Shown here piece by piece: positions 6,654 through 10,012 of a DNA stretch of 10,012 nucleotides. A program made the translations under genes and the position numbers. The DNA is from CAWVWF01 sp963933885 (GTDB lineage Bacteria; Bacteroidota; Bacteroidia; Flavobacteriales_C; GCA-002722245), in the NCBI GenBank assembly GCA_963933885.1, contig CAWVWF010000131.1, forward strand, positions 1-10,012. Direction: 5' to 3'. Each line of letters begins with the position of its first letter. The first letter of the stretch is position 1. The notes beneath the pieces were generated by a model. That model searched no databases and was not told the origin of the DNA. It saw only the letters and a list, made by a program, of their open reading frames with translations.

Positions 6654-8327
6654 TTAAGGTTTAAGAGAAATAATTTCACCATTTTCCAACACCACTTTTC
6701 GATCTATTAAATCGGGTAAGTCTATTGGTTGTGAACTGGAAATCAATACAGTCCATTTATGATCTCTATCTAACAAAAACTTTAAAAGCCTAGTTCGATC
6801 ATCAGGAGAAAACATTGAAAAACTGTTTTCTAACAAAAGCAACCTTGGCTTATCAACAATTGCGCGTGCTATTAAAATTTTAGAAACAGTACTCTTAGAA
6901 AATTGTTTCCCTAATGGTAAAATCCTAGCTTCATAACCTTCAGGCAATTGAGTAACCAAACTGGATAAACCTACTGCATTAATAGCCCACTTAACATTCT
7001 CAAGCGTTGCTTTCTCTCTTCCTAAAGTTATGTTCTCCAATAAAGTACCCTCAAACAAGGTTTCATCTCTTAAATATCCACCAATATGACCACGAAGTTG
7101 ATCGAAATCGAAATTATTAATAGGAATATCTTCTATTGTAATAGAACCACTGTTGGGAGATAAAAGGCCGCTAACTAAATACAGCAATGTTGATTTCCCA
7201 CTATCACTTCTTCCCGTGAAAAACACTCTCTCACTAGCTTTTATTGATAATGAGAGGTTTTTTAATGCCAGTTTTTGTTCTTGTGGATAATTATAGGAAA
7301 TATTGTTAATTCCCAATTCTATACCCTTAGCTGATTCTTCTAATTTAATCCCACCGTCTTTTTCTAGAGGCATATCCGTAACCTGCCCTACTTTTTCAAG
7401 CGATGTTAAAACATCATAAATAGTTTCAAAACTCAATATCGCTTTTTCAACAGAGTTTACGATCAATAAAATAACAATTTCAGCAGCAACAAACTGCCCA
7501 ATATTCATTTGCTGATCGATAACTAAAAGTCCACCAATTAATAAAAGACCGACTGCAACTAATACTTTAAAAACAACCATCATCCCATACTGGAAACGCA
7601 ATATTGAGAAGTGGTTTTCTCTTGATTCGTTATAATCTATAGCATGATTGTTTGTTCTATTTAGTGTTAAATCCGATTTTCCAGATAATTTGAAACTAAT
7701 ATTTGATCTTGCTATCTCCTCTAGCCAATGAGCAATTACATACTTATGTTTTGACTCAATCAAACTTGTCTTCATACCCGACTTCATCGTGAACCAAAAA
7801 ATAGAGACAATAAGAATTATCAACAACAAACTAAATACAATAAAAAAAGGATGGTAAAGAGATAGTAAAACTAAACCGAAAAGTATTTGGATAGAAGAAG
7901 ATGAAAAATCAAGTAAAATCTTCGTTATCCCTTTTTGAATCGAGATAATATCAAAAAACCTATTCATCAACTCTGGAGCATACTGCTTAAAAAGTTCTTC
8001 TAATCTAATTTTAGGAACTCTATATGTAAATTCAAAAGCTGCTCGTGTAAATATTTTTTGTTGAAGGTTTTCTGTTATTCTTAATTGATTAATTTGCATA
8101 ATCCCACTTAATGAGATTGCTCCTGCAACTAAAGCTATAAGAACCAACCAAGATGTATTTACAGCACCACCTTGGATAAGGTTTATAATAGATTGAATTC
8201 CAATTGGCAATACAAGGTTTAACAATCCAATTATGATTGCATACAAGTACAAATTTCTTATTTCTAGTTTATCCGGTTTAAGAAGAAGCCAAAATCTTCC
8301 TATAGGACTAAGTTTTTTAGTGTCCAT
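6654..8327 (-). CDS. ABC transporter, membrane and ATPase domains in one chain, with degenerate nucleotide-binding motifs
   Basis: This 557-residue half-transporter has a six-helix membrane domain (helices near 25-47, 57-77, 140-160, 161-180, 248-270 and 275-297) and an ATPase domain (about 335-557). There is no N-terminal C39 peptidase domain, so it is not a leader-cleaving bacteriocin exporter. Walker A reads GRSDSGKST (372-380) with the lysine intact but the second glycine replaced by Asp. The other catalytic motifs are altered: Q-loop Gln is Arg420, the LSGGQ signature is FSKST (476-480), Walker B Asp-Glu is Glu500-Asn501, the D-loop Asp is Ser507 and the H-loop His is Ser532. The flanking pattern (LFEGTLLENITLG, ILIARAIVDKPRLLLL) is otherwise well kept, so this is a real domain rather than a pseudogene. 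I recall similarly altered motifs (GKQLS, LED) in Bacteroidota relatives next to HlyD and TolC genes, so the change may be family-wide. It would homodimerise in the inner membrane and join the adaptor and TolC. Start: first ATG, MDTKKLSPIGRFW. Confidence 0.9.
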   Translation of the reverse strand: MDTKKLSPIGRFWLLLKPDKLEIRNLYLYAIIIGLLNLVLPIGIQSIINLIQGGAVNTSWLVLIALVAGAISLSGIMQINQLRITENLQQKIFTRAAFEFTYRVPKIRLEELFKQYAPELMNRFFDIISIQKGITKILLDFSSSSIQILFGLVLLSLYHPFFIVFSLLLIILIVSIFWFTMKSGMKTSLIESKHKYVIAHWLEEIARSNISFKLSGKSDLTLNRTNNHAIDYNESRENHFSILRFQYGMMVVFKVLVAVGLLLIGGLLVIDQQMNIGQFVAAEIVILLIVNSVEKAILSFETIYDVLTSLEKVGQVTDMPLEKDGGIKLEESAKGIELGINNISYNYPQEQKLALKNLSLSIKASERVFFTGRSDSGKSTLLYLVSGLLSPNSGSITIEDIPINNFDFDQLRGHIGGYLRDETLFEGTLLENITLGREKATLENVKWAINAVGLSSLVTQLPEGYEARILPLGKQFSKSTVSKILIARAIVDKPRLLLLENSFSMFSPDDRTRLLKFLLDRDHKWTVLISSSQPIDLPDLIDRKVVLENGEIISLKP

Positions 8328-8384
8328 AACATATAAATAAAAATTAATTTAATTACCGTACATCAGTAATTCAACCGAGTTAAT

Positions 8385-8678
8385 CTATGTTTTAATAGGT
8401 GGTCTGAATGGTTGGGATAAATAATCAGAGTGATAAAAAGTGGAATAGAATAAAAATGACTTATTCATCATTTCGTTAGGTTCGAATTGAACTTTAAACT
8501 CTAAAGCCAATGAAAGATATTCTTCAATAGAACTTTCCTCCTCTTCTATTTCGCATTCAACAAACTCAATCGAATCATCGCTTTCAGACCAACCAAAGTA
8601 GGTATCCAAATTAGGATATAAGGTTGCCAATGAAATTAGCAACACATAAAAAATCGATATGAAAGACTTGTTAATCAT
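8385..8678 (-). CDS. Small acidic membrane-anchored protein, unknown function
   Basis: This 97-residue protein is not recognised. It has one hydrophobic N-terminal segment, about residues 4-21 (KSFISIFYVLLISLATLY), which could be an uncleaved anchor or a signal peptide. A strongly acidic stretch follows at about 32-53 (ESDDSIEFVECEIEEEESS) and then a C-terminal part rich in Phe, Tyr and Ser ending SQPFRPPIKT. The tail resembles small Bacteroidota proteins ending in PPE-like motifs, but this is a loose impression. Its ATG overlaps the stop of the TetR gene by 4 bases (ATGA, 8675-8678), so it is translated together with the regulator and lies in front of the exporter genes. It might be an accessory subunit, a sensor or a small cargo; the sequence does not decide. 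The 57-base gap to the ABC gene holds only a 6-bp inverted repeat (8351-8371). Confidence 0.72.
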   Translation of the reverse strand: MINKSFISIFYVLLISLATLYPNLDTYFGWSESDDSIEFVECEIEEEESSIEEYLSLALEFKVQFEPNEMMNKSFLFYSTFYHSDYLSQPFRPPIKT

Positions 8679-9352
8679 AAATTCAATTCACGCTCAACCA
8701 ATTGTGTATAAAATGTTATTACAGCATCTTCTCCTTCAACCACATCAGTTAAACGTGGTAGATGAGTAGCAAAAAAACGTTGGTGATGTGCACCTTCAAT
8801 CACTGTAGAGACTAGCATATGTGGATATTTGAAATTAGGTTTAATCTGTAAAGTAATATCGGCAACCCTTTGAACTACTTGCTTATAAACTTGAAAAAAT
8901 CCTAATTCATTATCAGCATCAACACTTTTAGACTGATATATTTTTGATGACTCAACAACCACAATTCGTTGCAATTTTGCTTCATCAATTTGATGTATTT
9001 CTTTATCCTCTTCTATTTCCTCAGTTAAACACTTAATAGCATTCCTTAATCTAATTTTCGGATCCTCTATGTTAAGAGTTCTCATTACAATCCTATATTC
9101 CATCCAACTCCAATACCACATCGTTAGATATGTCAATAAATAATGCTTACTATCGAAATACCTATATACAGAAGCTTCTGTAGAACCAATTTCCTTCGCT
9201 AATTTTTTGAATGTAAAATTTTCGAAACCTAAAGATTCTATCAAATTAATTCCTTCTCGTAAGATTTTCTCACCTAATTCGCTAGTCAAAGGGTCCTTTT
9301 TAAAAACCTTCTCATTTATTTTTATAGCCAATTTAGAATGTAACGCTCGCAT
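8675..9352 (-). CDS. TetR/AcrR family transcriptional regulator
   Basis: This 225-residue protein has an N-terminal TetR-type helix-turn-helix at about residues 27-73: ILREGINLIESLGFENFTF, then KKLAKEIGSTEASVYRYFDS, with the typical SxxSVYRYFxSKxxLL end of the recognition helix. The C-terminal ligand-binding part (75-225) is helical and divergent, as usual. It is the first gene of the five-gene exporter operon and overlaps the next gene by 4 bases, so it most likely represses its own operon and is released by the compound or condition the exporter handles. The promoter region carries a palindrome next to the -7 box. The N-terminus before the HTH (MRALHSKLAIKINEKVFKKD) is basic and slightly longer than in TetR itself. 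Confidence 0.88.
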   Translation of the reverse strand: MRALHSKLAIKINEKVFKKDPLTSELGEKILREGINLIESLGFENFTFKKLAKEIGSTEASVYRYFDSKHYLLTYLTMWYWSWMEYRIVMRTLNIEDPKIRLRNAIKCLTEEIEEDKEIHQIDEAKLQRIVVVESSKIYQSKSVDADNELGFFQVYKQVVQRVADITLQIKPNFKYPHMLVSTVIEGAHHQRFFATHLPRLTDVVEGEDAVITFYTQLVERELNL

Positions 9353-9371
9353 AATTAATAGTAGTTGTATT

Positions 9372-9379
9372 CAAACATA
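9372..9379 (-). promoter_or_regulatory. Bacteroidota-type -7 box of the tetR-exporter operon
   Basis: The minus strand reads TATGTTTG, an exact match to the Bacteroidota -7 consensus TAnnTTTG, 19 bases before the tetR start codon. No clear TTTG/TTG -33 element is visible at the usual 17-20 base spacing, which would fit a promoter needing or excluding a regulator. It is the best promoter candidate in the window for the five-gene unit. Confidence 0.55.
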
Positions 9380-9392
9380 ATAGTATTACTAT
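9380..9392. promoter_or_regulatory. Candidate TetR operator (13-bp palindrome)
   Basis: ATAGTA-T-TACTAT is a perfect odd palindrome (6+1+6) that directly abuts the -7 box, occupying the promoter spacer. That is a classic place for a repressor site. Binding by the adjacent TetR protein is inference; many TetR operators are longer, and partial symmetry does continue outside (ATAAT on one side, ATTAT on the other after two extra bases). Confidence 0.4.
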
Positions 9393-9419
9393 CGATTATT
9401 GATTTAAACATGAAAAATT

Positions 9420-9457
9420 TTGTGATGAGCCTATCAATTTTATTGATACGATCACAA
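9420..9457. promoter_or_regulatory. Long two-part inverted repeat upstream of the tetR promoter
   Basis: TTGTGAT (9420-9426) pairs with ATCACAA (9451-9457). Inside it TATCAAT (9432-9438) pairs with ATTGATA (9442-9448) around a TTT loop, the two stems being separated by GAGCC and CG bulges. On the minus strand it is followed by a T-rich stretch (TTTTTC), so it could be a terminator or attenuator ahead of the tetR promoter; on DNA it could be a protein-binding site. Confidence 0.45.
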
Positions 9458-9529
9458 TTTGTTAAAAATTAAATAAATCAAGTTAAAGGAATCTTCTCAT
9501 TATAAATCAAGGACATTTAAATCCTCTAG

Positions 9530-9562
9530 AAAAAAGTTCGACTTCTCTCCCGCCGACTCCAC
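9530..9562 (+). repeat. 33-bp direct repeat, copy 2 (tmRNA 3'-end-like)
   Basis: This copy is identical over all 33 bases to 3824-3856, same orientation, 5.7 kb apart, and lies upstream of the tetR gene. Here the repeat runs into CCACCA, completing a CCA-like end, whereas copy 1 continues CCACTA. The bases before and after the repeat differ between copies. It is followed 7 bases later by a strong bidirectional terminator. No tRNA or tmRNA body precedes it. Confidence 0.85.
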
Positions 9563-9569
9563 CAAACTA

Positions 9570-9602
9570 AAAAAAGCCGTTGATAAAATCAACGGCTTTT
9601 TT
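9570..9602. terminator. Bidirectional intrinsic terminator after repeat copy 2
   Basis: AAAAAAGCCGTTGAT (9570-9584) pairs with ATCAACGGCTTTTTT (9588-9602), a perfect 15-bp stem with a 3-base loop. The T-run follows the G+C-rich core on the plus strand and an equivalent T-run exists on the minus strand, so it can stop transcription from either side. It isolates the tetR-exporter promoter from whatever lies to the right. Confidence 0.85.
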
Positions 9603-9746
9603 GTTTCAATAAATTCTTGGAACAAAAGCATAAAGTATTCCTTATAACACTACCATGTTTCACTTCAAAACAAAGTGCCAAAAAGAGCCGTTTTTTGATG
9701 CACCAATTTGATTAAAAAAGTCATCAAACATTAACTACAGACCATG

Positions 9747-9829
9747 TTTTAAATTCAGGACTGTCCCGGTTCATTATTGGACTGTCCCGGTTCATTATTT
9801 TAAATTCAGGACTGTCCCAGTTCATTATT
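9747..9829. repeat. Three-copy GGACTGTCCC repeat array
   Basis: A 21-base core (GGACTGTCCCGGTT followed by CATTATT) occurs at 9758-9778, again immediately at 9779-9799, and at 9809-9829 with one change (CGG to CAG). The first and third copies also share an 11-base leader (TTTTAAATTCA), giving 32-base units at 9747-9778 and 9798-9829. GGAC-T-GTCC is a small odd palindrome. Short GGGACAGTCC-type repeats are often found beside REP-associated tyrosine (Y1/RAYT) transposase genes, so a mobile gene may lie beyond the right edge; none is seen inside. Confidence 0.8.
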
Positions 9830-9951
9830 TTTTTTCATTTTTTAAGGGCGCTTTTTCCAACTGAAATTATCTTAAACTTTTCAGCATGTTTTAATACGTT
9901 GCAAAATTTCATAATCAAAAGGTTATTCATGAATTGTGATTGGCGAACTCT

Positions 9952-10012
9952 TTATTTAAACCATTTTATATCTTCTTTCAACAAGTTATCTCGAATAGTT
10001 CTTAACGAAAAA
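9952..10012 (-). CDS. Possible C-terminal end of a gene entering from the right
   Basis: One minus-strand frame is open from the right edge and ends at TAA (9952-9954), giving FSLRTIRDNLLKEDIKWFK. The charged helical tail looks protein-like, and the other two minus frames stop within a few codons, but 19 codons are too few to call. It could be the end of a transposase associated with the adjacent repeats. Confidence 0.2.
   Translation of the reverse strand, partial: FSLRTIRDNLLKEDIKWFK

Larger units (their letters stand above)
9603..10012. other. Right-edge region without a confident gene
   Basis: Both strands of this 410-base AT-rich stretch are full of stop codons. Apart from the repeat array at 9747-9829 and a possible gene end at 9952-10012, I see no open frame, RNA gene or clear hairpin here. 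Confidence 0.6.

Noticed and set aside
6654..8327. Bacteriocin exporter with C39 peptidase domain
   Set aside because: The protein starts directly with the membrane domain; there is no N-terminal Cys-His peptidase and no double-glycine leader peptide gene nearby.
6654..8327. ABC gene as a pseudogene because of its altered motifs
   Set aside because: The frame is full length, has no stops or frameshifts, keeps the fold-defining residues around each motif and is tightly packed with its partner genes.
8351..8371. AATTAC-N9-GTAATT inverted repeat as an operator
   Set aside because: Only 6 bp of AT-rich symmetry, inside the operon with no promoter element beside it; too likely by chance.
9421..9456. 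E. coli Crp-like site TGTGA...TCACA
   Set aside because: The half-sites are 26 bases apart instead of 6, and they are better explained as the outer stem of a hairpin.
9747..9829. CRISPR array
   Set aside because: Two cores abut with no spacer, the third is separated only by part of a shared leader, and no cas gene is present.

Overview
This is an AT-rich window with every confident gene on the minus strand. Several features point to a member of the Bacteroidota, probably an aquatic or marine Cytophagales- or Flavobacteriia-like bacterium: the low G+C content, the Bacteroidota-type -7 promoter element (TAnnTTTG) in front of the tetR gene, signal peptides ending in FSQ or FA, a short Crp/Fnr protein of the Bacteroidota type, and a TetR / ABC / HlyD / TolC cluster in which the proteins carry Bacteroidota-style sequence. 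I cannot fix the genus from the sequence alone.

Left part (1-3656, read right to left): a Crp/Fnr-type regulator (3117-3656), a small protein with two CDGSH iron-sulfur motifs (2796-3035), an unusual protein joining an N-terminal Rieske [2Fe-2S] domain to a thiamine-diphosphate-dependent 2-oxoacid enzyme (699-2642), a two-helix DUF2798 membrane protein (464-694), and the N-terminal part of a secreted, probably outer-membrane DUF481-like protein running off the left edge. Two [2Fe-2S] proteins behind a Crp/Fnr regulator suggest a redox- or stress-responsive 2-oxoacid oxidation module. The Rieske-ThDP gene and the DUF2798 gene are separated by only 4 bases and are probably co-transcribed.

Middle and right part (3925-9352): a compact operon made of a TetR-family regulator, a small acidic membrane-anchored protein of unknown function, an ABC transporter (membrane and ATPase parts in one chain), a HlyD-type periplasmic adaptor and a TolC-type outer-membrane channel. 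Two junctions are 4-base ATGA overlaps and one is a 3-base gap. The products would form a tripartite envelope-spanning exporter under TetR control; no cargo gene is visible. The ABC ATPase domain is remarkable: the signature motif, Q-loop glutamine, Walker B Asp and Glu, D-loop Asp and H-loop His are all substituted, while the P-loop lysine is kept.

The exporter block is bracketed by two identical 33-bp direct repeats (3824-3856 and 9530-9562). Their 3' ends look like the T-loop and acceptor end of tmRNA, and each is followed within about 10 bases by a strong hairpin terminator. They could be attachment-site-like scars or a dispersed intergenic element. The right edge (9603-10012) has no confident gene. 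It carries a three-copy GGACTGTCCC repeat array of the kind seen near small transposases, and perhaps the last 19 codons of a gene entering from the right.
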